DNA from: Cercis canadensis
Taxonomy: Eukaryota > Streptophyta > Magnoliopsida > Fabales > Fabaceae
DNA: 64,000 bases
Assembly: GCA_003255065.1 (NCBI GenBank)
Contig: QAOA01007971.1
Span: forward strand, 444,370 to 508,369
Direction: 5' to 3'
Notes under the pieces: generated by a model
What the model was told of the DNA's origin: nothing
The model's database searches: none
Seen by the model: only the letters and a program-made list of their open reading frames with translations
Translations under genes and position numbers: made by a program
Shown: positions 12,901-25,579 of the stretch, piece after piece
Layout of the letters: each line of letters opens with the position of its first letter
Numbering within the stretch: the first letter of the stretch is position 1

Positions 12901-15125
12901 ACTCTTGCAAGTCTTTCTATAATTACATATAACCAGTATTAGAAGGGAAGGAAGTGGTAAAATATTGCTTATTGTATTGTTTATTCTTCAACAATCTACT
13001 TAAGTTTATTGTCCATATATATAAAGAGTAAAATTTGCCAGAGATAGAAGTCAGCATATCTGGTTACAGAAGTTTTCTGTCATCATTCCTAGTTCACCCT
13101 TTTTATGGAAGATCTGCCAGACATTTTGGTGTTTTCACTCCAAATTTATACCAAAAAGTTACTTGCAACTGAAATACAATGGTGGAGACATGGAAGAGCC
13201 GAGTTGAGCTAAGCTTTCCTAGGCATAGCTTTGCCTGTTTTGCTGTCTTTTTAGGACTAAGCTCAATTTAAATTTAGAAAGTTATCTTGAGCCTAACTTG
13301 TTCTAAATGACCAAGGTTTGAGCTTGAGTTGATTAAGTTTGTTTATACTAAATAAGCTTTAGATATGAGTCATGGTTGAGCTTGAGCTTGATATTGAATT
13401 TTATTGTCTCTTTTGTTTGGGTAAATCCATTTGAAAAAACTTTTTCATTGAAGTAAATATTCTATACATATTAGGTTAAGATATTTGTACTATATATACA
13501 GGCGCGCACACACACATACGATGACTCTTGTGCTTGGTTGATCTAGTATACAGCCTGGGCCTTATAGATCAGCCAGCAGCTTACAAATAAATTGTCAAAA
13601 TATAAAATATAATTTTGTACTATACTCTTGATGTGAATGAACTGGTGTATCTGTTTGTATTTCTACCTCTTCAATTGTAGCTGTGGCAGCTTTTTTGCTT
13701 TATTAGTAAAATAGTTGCGCAGTTATTTGTTTGGGATTATTATTCTATTCCAATGAAGTTATTTAGGATAGTTGTTTTTAGTGCTGAGGAGATTTATGGA
13801 CCATTCCTTCTTGCTATCTCATAGGTGGTTGTACACTTTTTTTATGGAGTCCGTTATTTGAAAGCAGGAGATCTTTGATTACTGCCATGTCCCTGGACGA
13901 GCAGTTCTTCATCGTGGTCGCCATCGCCATGGTGCAAGAGCGACGACATCTGGTCATCGGATCAACCTACTTCTGTGGTGCAGAAGGTGCTTTTACTCTT
14001 TGCTTGCCTTCAATAGTAGTTTCATTTGTATAAAAATTTGTTAGAATCATGTAATATTAAAATTTGATTTTTTTAAATCATCAGAGCATTCTGCTAGAAT
14101 GTTCTTTTTCCTCTTTGCCTTTGGAGATTTGAGCTTGTGCTTGAATGGAATAATTGCTTTGAAGTTATATTTTTGTTGTTGATTCAATTGTTATCACATT
14201 CAACAACAAGGTTGCATTATCTCTCTGCAGTTCTGTCTACAGAGAGATGAAAAAGTATCAAAAAGATTTCTCTACCTGGTGTGGGGAGTGCAATCGCGAG
14301 AAGAAAGAAAGGCAACGTTCATCAATTGCTGCTACTAAATTGGTAAATTTTTGTATTCTTTGCATGCATTGCATTCTGGGAAGATGGTCTGAGCAAGTTA
14401 GTTAGAACATTTGCATGGATTAGTCATTCAGCTTCTAACTCAGTAATGACTAATGAGTATACACAATGTTTATCAATTGCTGCTACCAAGGGAATTGCTT
14501 TCTGTACTACCTGGAGGACATAAATGTATACAATTATGAAGAAAGATACAAACTGTTTGGATATATGGTGATTTGTTTCAGCTGTAAAAAATATATTTCC
14601 TCAAAGTAAATAAGATTTCATATTCCTTAAGGAAAACTAAAATAATTTTAGTTTTTTTTGTTTATGGGTTACACTGTTGTAGGAGGACTTCTTGCCTTTC
14701 TCTGTATTCTTCGTTCTCTTCTTTTATCCAAAATAGAAAAAGGAAAGTTGAGAAAATTGGGCCATGTAAATTTGGATTGTAAGAGCGCAAGCTCTTTGTT
14801 ATAATACTATACATAGTAAAAATATATGTGGAGTGGTAAATTGGTAATCAAAGAGTCCACTGTGCCGTATGCAAGCCATGATTCTCTCATGTTGCATGCT
14901 CTAACAAGTATTACAGCATGCATATTACCCACTGAATAAGTGATTCCAAGTTTTCCTAGCAGTACCATGACTTGTGTTATCTTACCCTTAGATAGTTTTG
15001 CTTGCTGAATCAAGTTTGTTCTATACTGTATGCCTAGGTATACTTGACTGAGGTTGCAAGATATAATTATGTGAATTTATGGCATACAGGAATTGTTCAG
15101 GAGGGAAGGTGAATCTACTGCATAA
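6968..15125 (+). CDS. PKHD-type 2-oxoglutarate/Fe(II) dioxygenase
   Basis: Nine exons join in phase: 6968-7282, 8265-8312, 9511-9687, 9831-9981, 10101-10187, 12493-12617, 13868-13986, 14231-14342, 15090-15125, giving 389 residues. The product resembles the Arabidopsis family with At1g22950 (prolyl/lysyl-hydroxylase type). Seen in the sequence: Fe ligands His262 and Asp264 in GFHVDDSEV, the jelly-roll strand LGKQFSGGELFFRG, and HRGRHRHGARATTSGHRINL, where His322 would be the distal Fe ligand and Arg332 the 2-oxoglutarate-binding arginine. The spacing of ten between His and Arg matches PKHD enzymes. The N-terminal 100 residues are Gly/Ser-rich then conserved (LERHMPPSMLG). The substrate is unknown. 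Introns 1, 3, 5 and 6 exceed 1 kb. The triad is complete, so the enzyme should be active. The start is the first ATG, at 6968. Confidence 0.93.
7838..7852. other. N followed by a run of 14 C (assembly joint)
   Basis: A single N in intron 1 of the dioxygenase gene is followed by 14 cytosines. This is likely a homopolymer sequencing or joining problem and does not touch an exon. Confidence 0.7.
11572..11605. repeat. AT microsatellite in intron 5
   Basis: A run of alternating AT of about 30 bp, lying just before the retroelement-like fragment in the same intron. Confidence 0.8.
11620..12062 (-). mobile_element. LINE 3' tail fragment (probable)
   Basis: On the minus strand, broken frames give text resembling the region after the reverse transcriptase in plant LINEs: WLWQE, then FLASVCCSEYGLLQ, then DSLVDIQRD. 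The usual plant form is W-x-ER-N-R-I-F, a few dozen residues, then a tryptophan-rich WC motif and S-x-x-D-x-x-x-D-W. Stops and frame breaks are common. Within it, the segment cataaagctctactctcttt is tandemly duplicated at about 11889 and 11928. It lies antisense in intron 5 of the dioxygenase gene, whose splice sites are intact. Assigned by motif impression only. Confidence 0.4.
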
Positions 15126-16613
15126 TCTGTGATGTTCGGTGGATGGTCGTAAAATGCGGCTGTAATCTTAGTCCAGACAACAAATCAGTGCTACAATGCA
15201 GTGGAAGTTTGTTTACATGCTTGTTGATCGAGTTGTCTCTACAAGTTCTGGTTGGAATGGGATGTTTCTTCAAGCTTTGAATTTTCTGAATCCTTGTCAA
15301 TGTAACAGGTTGTATTTGGCTTATGAAGGCTGGTTTAATGCTCAATGTTATTTTTTGATGCATAAGACCAGAATATAATGGGCAGTAATTTAGCCTTGGA
15401 TTGTAATTCATTTCTGTTGTGATGTCGAGGCTCGTGACATGTATTTTTCATTCTAATCTGTAGCTGTACAGAGCCTGGTGTATCTTGGTGCCTTAGTTCA
15501 AGGTATGTGAAGGAAAATGATAACCATTAATAAAGAGTGATTAGTAGGCTGCTTTCAATGATTTCGGTTAAATGACTGCAATAGTGATCTTTGTATAACA
15601 AAATATCAAATTACTTATGATTTGAAACAATTTATTAAAATATCAATGTTTTGATATTTTTTTAATATACGAAAAATGAGTCTGATGTTAAGCAGGTGTT
15701 GTGGCCGAGGAAACTTTATTTTTGTAAAATGAATAATTTGGCTTGATATTAAAAAATTAATATTTTATTTAGTTTAAGAGTTATTTACTTTTTAAAAATC
15801 ATATTATTAATTTTCTCAATTCAATTTTTTATCCACGTGTCCTTTTCACCAAAAGGAAGAACGATGAAGCTCTTTGTTCTTTTTTTCTCCTGTGAAACAG
15901 TGATAGCCTATTTCTTTTATTTTGTTATTAGGGTTTTTTTTGGGAGTTGAAAGAGATTGGAAGGAGAATGATACAAGAGAAAATGGATGAAAATGAATGG
16001 ATGAAAATGAAAGAAAAAGGAATGAAAGGAATTTTTTTTTCTTTGTTTAGATGATTAAAATGAATAAAAACAAAAAAAAAATAAAATTTATAAATTTATC
16101 TTTTATTTATAAAATAAATATATTTATCTTTTAGTTACTAGTTATATAATTTAGCTCATATAATCAAATAAATTCTATACCACATCCCCTTTTTTTGGGT
16201 TCCGCGTCTCACCGCCCAATGGCCCTGATATCGGTACGGGAATAGTATTAGTAAGATTTAATAATGTTATTTAAATAGTATTTTAAAAAAAAAATAAAAG
16301 TATAATAATAAATTTTTTTTTTTTTCAAACTCCCTAAATTAAAAGAACACAAAAGTAAAAGTAAAAAATAAATGTGGAGATTTAAGATTATCCATTAATT
16401 TCTTTTCCTATTTTAATATTAAACTCTCAAATAAATAGATAAACACATTTACTCATTTTTCTCCAATTTTAACTCCAAACAAACCCTTAATTACACTAAA
16501 GGTCCTTGCCCTGACTTCTGAGGGACTCGCGGCCACGTCTTCGTCTAAGATCCACACGATACCTATACACTAGAAAAGACAAAGGCAAAGAAAGAGAGTT
16601 TTAGAGAAGAGAA
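15126..16613. other. 3' UTR of the dioxygenase gene, then AT-rich spacer
   Basis: The 3' untranslated region probably runs to about 15550; an AATAAA polyadenylation signal is at 15529-15534. The remainder to 16500 is AT-rich with A and T homopolymers. No gene is seen. Confidence 0.6.
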
Positions 16614-18335
16614 ATGGCCGCAGCAGCAAAAGGAGTGAGCCTCAATCACATCTCCAGAGAATCCTCTGACATACAACGCCTCGCCAAATTCTACCAAGAG
16701 GTCTATAACTCGATTTAAAGTTTTTCCCTTTTTGTTTTTGTGAAACGAAAAATTACAGTAATACCCGATTACCCATACACAGATATTCGGGTTCGAGCAG
16801 ATAGAGAGCCCAGAGTTTGGAGAGTTTAAGGTCATATGGTTGCATCTCCCAAACGCTTTCTATCTTCACCTTATCGAGAGAAACCCATCTTACAATCTTC
16901 CAGAAGGTCCCTGGAGCGCCACGTCACCGGTTGCTGACCCCAGTCATCTCCCCAGAGGTCACCATATCTGCTTCTCCGTCTCCAATTTTGAGTCCTTTCT
17001 TCAAACTCTCAAGGTAATTTTGGTCACCGAGCTTGGTGGATATGATTTATTTGAAAAAATAGTTTCCATTTTTGTAATAATGTAATTTGTGAGCCTTTAT
17101 TGTATAATATTTTAAGACCCTGTTTCCAAAGGATTCTCATTTTTCTGCTTAATGTGAAGTTTAATTCTTTTTTCTTTTAATTTTTCTATTTGGGGTTTTG
17201 GAAATGTTTGTTACTGAGAAGTGATATTTGCGGTGATGATTAGAGCAAATTTGGATTATTTGAAGGGCCTTGGAGAAATTATGATTGGGGATTTGCTTCC
17301 ATTTCTTTTCTTTGTTAAGTTAAACTTTCAGTCCACTAAGGGAAAAGAATAGAGAAGGATGGTAAGGAGATAAAGTAAAAGTAAAATGAAAATCAAACTG
17401 GAATTCTGTGTTTTTCATGGCATGACAAGTTATAAATCAAACTATCCTTACACATTAATATCTCAATCTGCTCTTAATACCATAAAAATTGAGGGCATGC
17501 ATACATATTTGTTTTTGCAGGAGAAGGGCATTGAGACTTTTCAGAGGTCCCTACCTAACGGGAAGCTAAAGCAAGCTTTCTTTTTCGATCCAGATGGTAA
17601 TTTCTTCTTATTTTGACTCCTACACCTAAGTTCTAATTTTATCGACAATTTAAATGGTGGTTTGCAATTAGGAGGCTCTTGATTGCGAATTCAATTCAAC
17701 ATCCTTATATTTGGTTTCACAACTAAAAACCACCTAACTCTGCATGAATCCAAGAATTTGGACGTTTAAAATTCACATATATCCAAAAACAGGCGTATCT
17801 GGGTTCATTGATGTTGTATGGAGATGCAGCATGAGACTCCTTGGCCACCCTCTTCTAACCACTTTTCCTGAGGGAGCACCTGCGGCTATGTTTGGGAAAG
17901 GACAGGGAAAGGGAAAGGGAAAGGGAAAGGGAAGAAAACGGAGAGGGAGAGTATTCCTTCCCCTAAACCCCTCATTTCCTCTCCTTCCTCTCCCATGCAA
18001 AACTCCCAAACATAGCCCTAAGGAAGGGCCTAAGCCGGCCGGGCCTAGTACAGGTTCCCTGCAGGTATGGGCTCCTATAAGGGAGTATCACCACACCCTT
18101 TTCTATCAGAAAGCAGAAAAAAAAAAAAAAAAAAAAAAGGGAGTGTCTTATATACCAACGTGAAAATATTAGTGTACTATGTGCACTCTTAAATATGATG
18201 AAATTTCTGGTTTTGTTTGTGAGTTGATTACTGCCCCTTGTATGCTTTTATCGTCATATTTCACATGGATCAACGTTTGAGTTCTACATTGTATTTGCAG
18301 GTAATGGTTTGGAGGTTGCAAGTAGGGAAGACTAG
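16614..18335 (+). CDS. Glyoxalase I-like VOC family protein
   Basis: Four exons (16614-16700, 16783-17013, 17521-17596, 18301-18335) splice in phase to 142 residues. The protein is a single vicinal-oxygen-chelate domain close to the Arabidopsis At1g15380/At1g80160 glyoxalase-I-like group. Candidate metal ligands are His12 (LNHISRES), Glu61 (LHLIERN), His89 or His90 (PRGHHICFSV) and Glu136 (GNGLEVAS), in the usual order. Family members are annotated as lactoylglutathione lyase-like, but canonical glyoxalase activity is doubtful for this short plant clade, so the substrate should be treated as unknown. The protein lacks an obvious targeting peptide, suggesting the cytosol. Intron 3 carries a small inverted-repeat element and a GGGAAA run without affecting splice sites. 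Confidence 0.92.
17884..18017. mobile_element. Short MITE-like element in glyoxalase intron 3
   Basis: Perfect 14-bp terminal inverted repeats, ggctatgtttggga at 17884-17897 and its complement at 18004-18017, enclose a GGGAAA microsatellite and a CT-rich strand. The terminal word is of the kind seen in hAT-type plant MITEs. No clear target duplication was found. A poly-A run follows at about 18117-18139. Confidence 0.5.
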
Positions 18336-19140
18336 TAGAGTTTGCTGTGTATGTTTAAACTTGAGTATATCATATAGCATCTGAGAACGCCAAATATCAA
18401 TTACAATAAAAGCTCACTGTATGTGCAGCTGCGACCAACTTCGATCCATTCATGGTCAATTCTTATATTCTATGCATTTGTTCCTTGAGACCTGTCTTCC
18501 TTTTTGTGCGCTTATTTTGTATAGAATAGCTAGTTCTTGATCAGTTTCCTCCTTTTTTGTTGTATTTCTTTTATATTGACAACATAACTGTTTGAAGCAG
18601 TAGTATGTTAAGAAAGTAGAATGGTTTGTCTACAAAACCAACGGATTCCAAGGAGGTGAAAAAGCTTACTTCCAAGTAAGCTTTGGCATTTCATCAACTG
18701 ATCCTGCACAAAAGCAATTGCTAATAAATAGCCCTTTATATGAATACCATGCTAACACAAAGAAGTTGCTTATGTGTTAGGCCCAGGCCTATGAAATATG
18801 TTCTTTAGGCCCAGTAAATGTCCTCTGCAGGCTATCTTTGAACAAGGGATATGAGATAGGTGTGGACACTTGTCACTTCTTTAGTTCTATTGAGGTCCAC
18901 GCTTGCCCAAGGCAAAATGACGAAAATAATGCAACCAAAAAAAAATTTAAAATGGGTTACTGTTCAAAGTATTTATTAAAAATAATTTTTTTAATATTTT
19001 AATAAAACACTACGGAATACGTTATTTTTGATATAGCATTTTCTTTAAAGATTTATTATATCGAAGTAGTAGATCTCAATCAAAAAAGTTGATGTAGTGC
19101 ATGAAAAAGGAGTGAAACTGTTTGTTTATGATGCAATGGG
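18336..19140. other. Spacer downstream of the glyoxalase-like gene
   Basis: The glyoxalase-like 3' untranslated region, then AT-rich sequence. No gene found. Short words such as gatgtag and cttttaagga anticipate the hairpin block that follows. Confidence 0.5.
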
Positions 19141-19150
19141 TCTTTTAAGG

Positions 19151-19400
19151 ACACACTAGATCGATCTAGTGTGTTCTTTAAGGACACGTTGAATTGATTT
19201 AGTGTGTCTCATAGAAACACGCTAGAACAAAAATAGAAGGAGAAAGATAGACATGCTAACTTGAGAAAGAGAAAAAAGTCGAGTTATGCAAAAGGAGCAC
19301 TCTACTTTAACAAAGTAGAGTGTTCTTTTGGAAAATGCTAGTGAGTATAGCATTTTCTTTAAGAACACTTTACTTTTGTTAAAGTAATGTGTTCTTTAAG
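19151..19400. repeat. String of four short hairpins with related arms
   Basis: Four inverted repeats occur one after another: a perfect 24-bp palindrome at 19151-19174 (acacactagatc and its complement); arms 19291-19308 and 19312-19329 with a 3-base loop and two mismatches; arms 19331-19340 and 19348-19357 with a 7-base loop; and arms 19357-19376 and 19381-19400 with a 4-base loop and two mismatches. Three of them end in a ttaaggacac- or aagaacac-like word and its mirror. Similar half-words recur to about 19700. Probably a repetitive-element fragment. Confidence 0.65.
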
Positions 19401-20340
19401 AAAACTCTATTCAAGAATAAAAATAGTGCTACTTTATCAATTTAGCGGGTTCACAATTTCTCAGGCGTTTTATCTTGAATTAACACGCTACTTTGATGTC
19501 TAATGTGTGCATAAATGACATGCTAAATCAATACAAAGTGTCTTTATAGGACATGCTATATTGATCCAACTTTTCCTTTTGGGACTCGCTGCATTCAAAC
19601 CCGCGTCTTTCTCATTTCTCAACAGTTTTCTGACTTATATGGACATGAATCCGCTACTTTGATGTAGCATATTTTTAAGAAAAACTTTACATTTGAAATA
19701 GCATGTCATATTTTATTCACTTCCATTTGATTAAAATATTTAAAAGTAATAAATTTTCATAAATAATTTTGACAGTAATCCTTTTACAATTATTTTTTTT
19801 TACATTATTTCAGTCAATTTGCCCTTACCCATTACCTAGTGCATTTATTGATTCTACTCGTCTAATTAATATATTCTTTCAAAATAGTCATCCTACAAGT
19901 TAATCTGCGAGTAAGAACATAAGTCACATACTATTATTATTACAAGCAAATCTAAAGGAGAACAAATATCATATCATCCACGTATATTCACAAAATATAA
20001 TCGTTAAAAAATGCTGATGCCTAAAAGCATAAGTAATAATAAAAATTAGAAAAGAAAGGGAGGGCTTAGGAGAAACTAAAACAAAGAGAAGGGTTTTACC
20101 AAAATAAGAAAAACAAAACAAAAGAAAGAAGCAAGGCCAATTTGATACAATTAAGGTGTTAGATTTGATACATATCTCTCCAGTTTTGTTTGGCAAAGAA
20201 TGTCTAGAAATATCTTGGAGTTGGATGATGAATATTTTAGTGGCATTGCCAGAAATTTGAAGGTGATAGTTGCCAAGTGTAATGACATGGTTAAGTGTCA
20301 CCAAGTACTTCCTGCCTGAAGAGACCACAGTTAAGAAGAT

Positions 20341-20414
20341 GCCACGTCCCTTAAGACCACTTATCTGTTTACCACGTGTCCTACCCTTCCCACTTCAACT
20401 AGAAGCTATTTATA
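20341..20414 (+). promoter_or_regulatory. ABRE/G-box and TATA box of the LEA gene
   Basis: The word accacgtgtc at 20371-20380 contains the ABA-response element core CACGTG, with a second ACGT word (gccacgtccc) at 20341-20350. A TATA-like tatttatat follows at 20406-20414, about 110 bases before the ATG. A G-box ABRE plus an ACGT coupling element is the standard arrangement for ABI5-class bZIP control of LEA genes in seeds and drought; the control itself is inferred. Confidence 0.7.
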
Positions 20415-20523
20415 TCTCTGTTGTGCTTGCCACATTACTTACACAGTTACAATTTCATTCTCTCCTCAAAGGCTTATTACAATCTTCTCAAGATCTCTGT
20501 TTCTCTCACATTAACCGAACAAG

Positions 20524-21994
20524 ATGAGTCAGGAGCAGCCAAGGCGCCCTCAAGCTGAGCAAGGCTCCATCAAATACGGCGACGTTTTCAAGGTGTCTGG
20601 CGAACTCGCAAACAAACCCATTGCACCAGAAGACGCCGCTATGATGCAGAGCGCTGAAACACGAGTGCTCGGCCAGACCCAATCCGGTGGAGCCGCCGCA
20701 GTTATGCAATCCGCCGCCACAATAAACGAACAGGCTGGCCTTGTCGGCCACCTCCAAGTCACCGATGTAACCGGCGACCGAGGTGTCACAGTTACAGAAA
20801 CTAAGGTCCCCGGAAGACGCATAATAACCGAAGCAATCGGTGCACAAGTCAGCATGCCTTTGCCTCTCTCTCATTAAACCTTGCTTCATACTACTTCTAT
20901 ATTTTTCTTTACATTATTCCCTTAAAATCTATTAATGTTTATCTTCATAGTATCATATAAAAAAAAAAAAGTTTATCCTCATAGCAAACTCGTCACCCTC
21001 CCTCTAGTAGTATCTTCTCTTATCTATTTTGAAACACATTACTAGATTTATATTTTTTTCTAATACTATTTACGCCTTTTTAAGAGACGTATAAGATTAT
21101 CATTTCTTTTTGTTTTATTTTTATCAGACTTCTGCTAGGTCAAGCTTTTAAACTATTTAAAAACGTTTTGTGACATTGGAAAGTGTATTTTTTAGTATTT
21201 TTAAAGGTATTTGGTTTTTTTTTTAATTGGCTGCATACTATGGTGAATTAAGAAAATGTATCTGGAACTTTTTATGGTAAAGTAGAAATTTAATAACAAT
21301 GATTATTGTGATAATAGAAATTAAAACAAGAGTGACAAACAAGCATTGACCTTGTGTTGTGTTTTCTAGGTTGTGGGACAGTATAGTGAACCGGTCCCAG
21401 TCGAAGCGGGAGTGGGGGCTGTACGAGACAGTACAATAACCATAGGGGAAGCACTCGAAGCGACGGCTCGGACGGTGGGTGACAAGGCGGTGGACCAGAG
21501 CGACGCAGCGGCAATTAAAGCAGCAGAAGCGAGAGCCACGGGGAGTAATGAGATAGTACCAGGTGGGCTAACTGCTAATGCTCAGTCGGCAGCAGCTTAT
21601 AATGCTGGGTGTCTACGTGACAAGGACAAGATTAAGCTGACGGACGTTTTAACGAGTGCAACGGCCAAGCTACCGGCGNGCAGCGGCAATTAAAGCAGCA
21701 GAAGGGAGAGCCACGGGGAGTAATGAGATAGTACCAGGTGGGCTAACTGCTAATGCTCAGTCGGCAGCAGCTTATAATGCTGGGTGTCTACGTGACAAGG
21801 ACAAGATTAAGCTGACGGACGTTTTAACGAGTGCAACGGCCAAGCTACCGGCGGACAAGGCGGCGACTCGTCAAGATGCTGAAGGTGTAGTGAGCGCAGA
21901 GATGAGGAATAATCCTAATATGTCAACCACTCCCGGCGGCGTGGCGGCGTCGGTGGCGACAGCTGCTAGGCTCAACGAAAGCGTCAACATATAG
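20524..21994 (+). CDS. Seed maturation protein (LEA, SMP/D-34 type)
   Basis: Exon 1 is 20524-20847 and exon 2 starts at 21370 after a ctag acceptor; the stop is at 21992-21994. The product is Ala/Gly/Thr-rich with SMP-domain text (GDVFKVSGELANKPIAPEDA, AAAVMQSAATIN, GGLTANAQSAAAYN, TTPGGVAASVATAARLNES). SMP LEA proteins accumulate in maturing seeds and are thought to protect cells during desiccation. Exon 2 as written is broken by an N at 21679 between two 174-bp near-identical copies, which shifts the frame. Counting the duplicated part once gives a continuous frame and about 257 residues, the usual family length, so the break is an assembly artefact and the gene is probably intact. Confidence 0.9.
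21505..21853. repeat. Artificial direct duplication around an N
   Basis: Bases 21505-21678 and 21680-21853 are the same 174-bp sequence (one visible difference, gaagcgagag versus gaagggagag) separated by a single N. It lies inside LEA exon 2, and the offset of 175 causes the apparent frameshift. Confidence 0.9.
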
Positions 21995-22152
21995 TAATGT
22001 AATACTAGTAATACTACTAGTATTGTATATAAGGGTTAGTGGCAGTTATAGTACTGGAGTGCTGGGTTGTTTTTTTGTTGGATGAGCTAGCTACTACATA
22101 AGTAATAATGAACACTGAATAAGTGGTAGTGGACTACTTCCTTTTTTCCTTT

Positions 22153-22192
<40 letters not shown>

Positions 22193-25100
22193 TGCTATAA
22201 TAAGGCTGTGTATATTATGTTATGACAGTTCAGTGTTGAAATAGCTTGTTCTGTCTTGTGTTATGTTAGTCAATATAGAAAATCAAAATTCTATCCCTTT
22301 TAATCTTTTGATTTTGATGAGATGTGGAAACAGTGTATCCTTTGGAATGGTTCAAACCAGGATAAACAGTTTATACACAAGGTTGAAATTTTGAATTTTG
22401 ACATATGTTTTCATGATTTAAGGTGTTCGATGAGTTTCAATAGATTTTTTCCTGCTAATGGATGAGTTTCTATAGATATATGTCTGAACTCTCGATTTGG
22501 AATCCTAATGTGGGCCTCGCAACTAAGACCCAATTGGTTGAGGATACCATTCAGATATGGCCACTAATTGGTTTCTGGCTGCAAATATAGATGTTCCCAC
22601 AAAAGCAGGGCCATCTCTTTGGTCAGGTTAATGCACATTAGCTCATATGTGTATAGTTGTGGTTTTTGGACAGCTCAAATTAGTACGTCTTGGAAAGGAA
22701 AGTTCGAGATGTGCTTAGTTTTACCTTGGAGTTTAACTAGATTTTATAAAACTTCAATCTAATGGAGTTTAACTGTATACAATGAATGCAATGGAGGTTT
22801 AAAATTTGAGTTTCATTGAACTTATTTAAAATCTTTTTTTTTCTGTAGTAGTGTGGCATAATGAGTGAGGATTCATTTGCTCCCTAGATGTTGGGGGCTT
22901 GGGCGGTAAATATTTAAAGTGAGGACTGAGCTGAGCTCCTGTCCCTGCGTTAGTTTCATTTCGTGGCTAGAAGTGGAAGTACAAAGATCACGTGGTGTTG
23001 GAGAAGAGGACAGTCACATGGAGACAGCTACAAATGACGATAACGATGTGGATTGTCACTAACAAGTTAAAAAGGACATCAGTGTTGTCTGTCTCCCCAG
23101 AATCCCAGTCAGAGTTTGCAATTGCATAGCCTGCCATGCATATACACCAAGCCCCCCACCACCTACCATTACATGAAATCCTAATGTTTCATTATGGGCA
23201 ACTCTCATATATGAGGCTGTGGCACACTTCCAGTTAATCTTAGCCTGCATATAGGCTAGGGGTCTTACTTCTTACATGCCTATAGATGATAGATAGAACG
23301 GCAATGTGTAGTAAATAGAGGCTGTTATCCATTTAAAAAAATAGTTAACCCACCACACCTAACTTACTTGGAAAATTTGGGAACAATAGTAATCATAACA
23401 CTAGTTATCCATTTAATTAAAACAACAATTCTTTGCAATTACGATTGTAATTAAAAAAATGTTTAGAGATGGATATGATTTATGTCTTACCAATCTAAGC
23501 AGTTAAAAAAATAGTTTAAGTGAGCTTAATTAAATTTATAATATGTTTAGATTTAATTGAATTACAGTAGTGAGAAAATATAAATCCAAAAGTGATATTC
23601 TAATATTTACTGTGATTATGTGTTGTAGAAGACAAATTAGTAAATTTCTTTTGATAGAAGGGAGTGTAATGTGTTGAGAAAGGGAAAGAGAGTAAAGAGA
23701 AAAGATCCAACAAAGTAACACTTCAATATCCATGATGACAACTCATTAACAAAGAGCTTTCAACTTTGGAGCAAATTGCCTTCTTTTTTCGGGTTCGTTG
23801 GATTGGCAAATTGGTATCCAGTTGTTAAAGTAACCACAAATATGCATAAATTGTATAAGATATTTCATCTGATTTTAGTAGTTTTATGTCAGCTTTTTTT
23901 CTTTCTAATCAAATAATATCATAATTGTGCATGTTTACAAAAGCAAACGCTGTTTAATTTAAAGGCACATACTATTGCATTCTTCGTCAGCAAAAAGCTG
24001 TTGCAAATTGGCATCTTGGCTAGACGAAAAAGTGAAAACAAAAAATAGGTGACAGAAGCAGGAAAGTTAGGAAAATTTTCCATTTTCATTGAATGGTCAT
24101 GGGCACTGAAAGTCTTGTATGGTCAGCACTCAGCAGATGTTGTGAAATTTTTTCTCTTTACATTGTTGGAAGCTCGTAATAATTACTACATTCTCATCAA
24201 AATTTCATGGGCGAAGGGACTTGAGACACGGATATGATAATATTCTTCTTTGCCATATAAATTGGATATGTCAGAAATATATACAAATTGGACGTACCAA
24301 AGGGAATGAATAGGAAACAACTTCAATTGCAGAAATTGACGGATTGCAATTGGCACCATAGTAAGCCTCTTGTCATGGTAATTGATAGTCTTCAAAGAAA
24401 GTACTAAAGAGTTAATAGAAACAGCCGTTTAAGGAAAATTGAAGTTCAAATTATAATTTGTGTTTCATAGATGGGCAGATTAATTTTCAAGAACTAATAG
24501 GCCATGTTGTGTTGTGTTCCACAAATTAGATGAATACCTAATGGAAATAGAGGGAAGAAACACAAGCAATTTCAAAGTGAGCTCAAAGACAAAGTCCTCA
24601 AGGAGATAGGAAAAGAGTCAGAGATTATGAATACAAAGTGGTGTTTTCCGTTTTGTCAAATTAAGTTGAGGTTTTATTATTAAGAATATCAAATTTACAT
24701 GTCATTAATCATAAATTACTCTTAGGATTTTTTTTGTTTGTTACATGATAATAAGGAAGTTCGAATTTCTAACCTCCTACATACTATCCAAAATTTTCAA
24801 CACTACACCACACTAGTGACTTAATCACTCCTAATGAGAAAGTTATATTATATACCCCTCCCCCAAATTAATAAAAAAAATCAAATAATAACAATGAAGT
24901 TCAAAATTACTTTCCAAGTGCCCCAAGAGCCCAGTATCAAATATCCTANGGACGAAATTGTCAGCGAACATTTTTGGAGGACTAACTTGTCAATCACTGA
25001 ATAATTCAGGGACTAAAAATGGGTTTTACTCATATAAGAATGTAATGCATTGGAAAAGGTGATAAAAGTATACAATAGAAATAAAACTCCTGACATTTCT

Positions 25101-25362
25101 TGGCAAAATCTTTGACTCACAATTGTATCTTGAATACGTAGGTGTAAGATATAACATATGTGAGCATTTAAAGGAGGTGTTTGGCAATTGTAGTTGTTAC
25201 TTTATATTTCGAATCCCATGGTATCTTAGATCACTAAGTTAAATTATGGTGTTTGATATATTAGTATGTATAAGATTACAATACCACTTAGAATCTATAC
25301 CCTTACAAAAGTCAAGATCACATTCTAGAGTACGAGGTATGCAACAACAACAACAAAAAATA
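21995..25362. other. Gene-free spacer with a CT microsatellite
   Basis: A CT run of about 30 bp lies at 22157-22187 in the LEA 3' region. The rest is AT-rich, with a lone N at 24949 that has no duplicated flanks. The segment around 24740-25040 contains words typical of plant repetitive elements (gttcgaatttctaacctcc; gggactaaaaatgggttt). No gene is supported. Confidence 0.5.
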
Positions 25363-25579
25363 GAGAAAAGTCCAAAAAAACTCCCTTCAACTATGTGTGG
25401 TTTACCTCCAAAATTTTAAAAACGTAAGAAAGACTTCCTTAAACTTTTAAAATGTGTGCTTTACCCACAAGACCTTGATGTCAGTCCATTAATAGATGAA
25501 AATGAGCACGTGTCGTGCACATGATGTGATTAATCTGGGCCATAGTGCAATTTATAAGGGTATAAATAAAAATAAATTT

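Noticed and set aside
17744..18163. Open frame of 139 codons rich in Gly-Lys
   Set aside because: It is made by the GGGAAA microsatellite and MITE in intron 3 of the glyoxalase-like gene and ends in a poly-A run.
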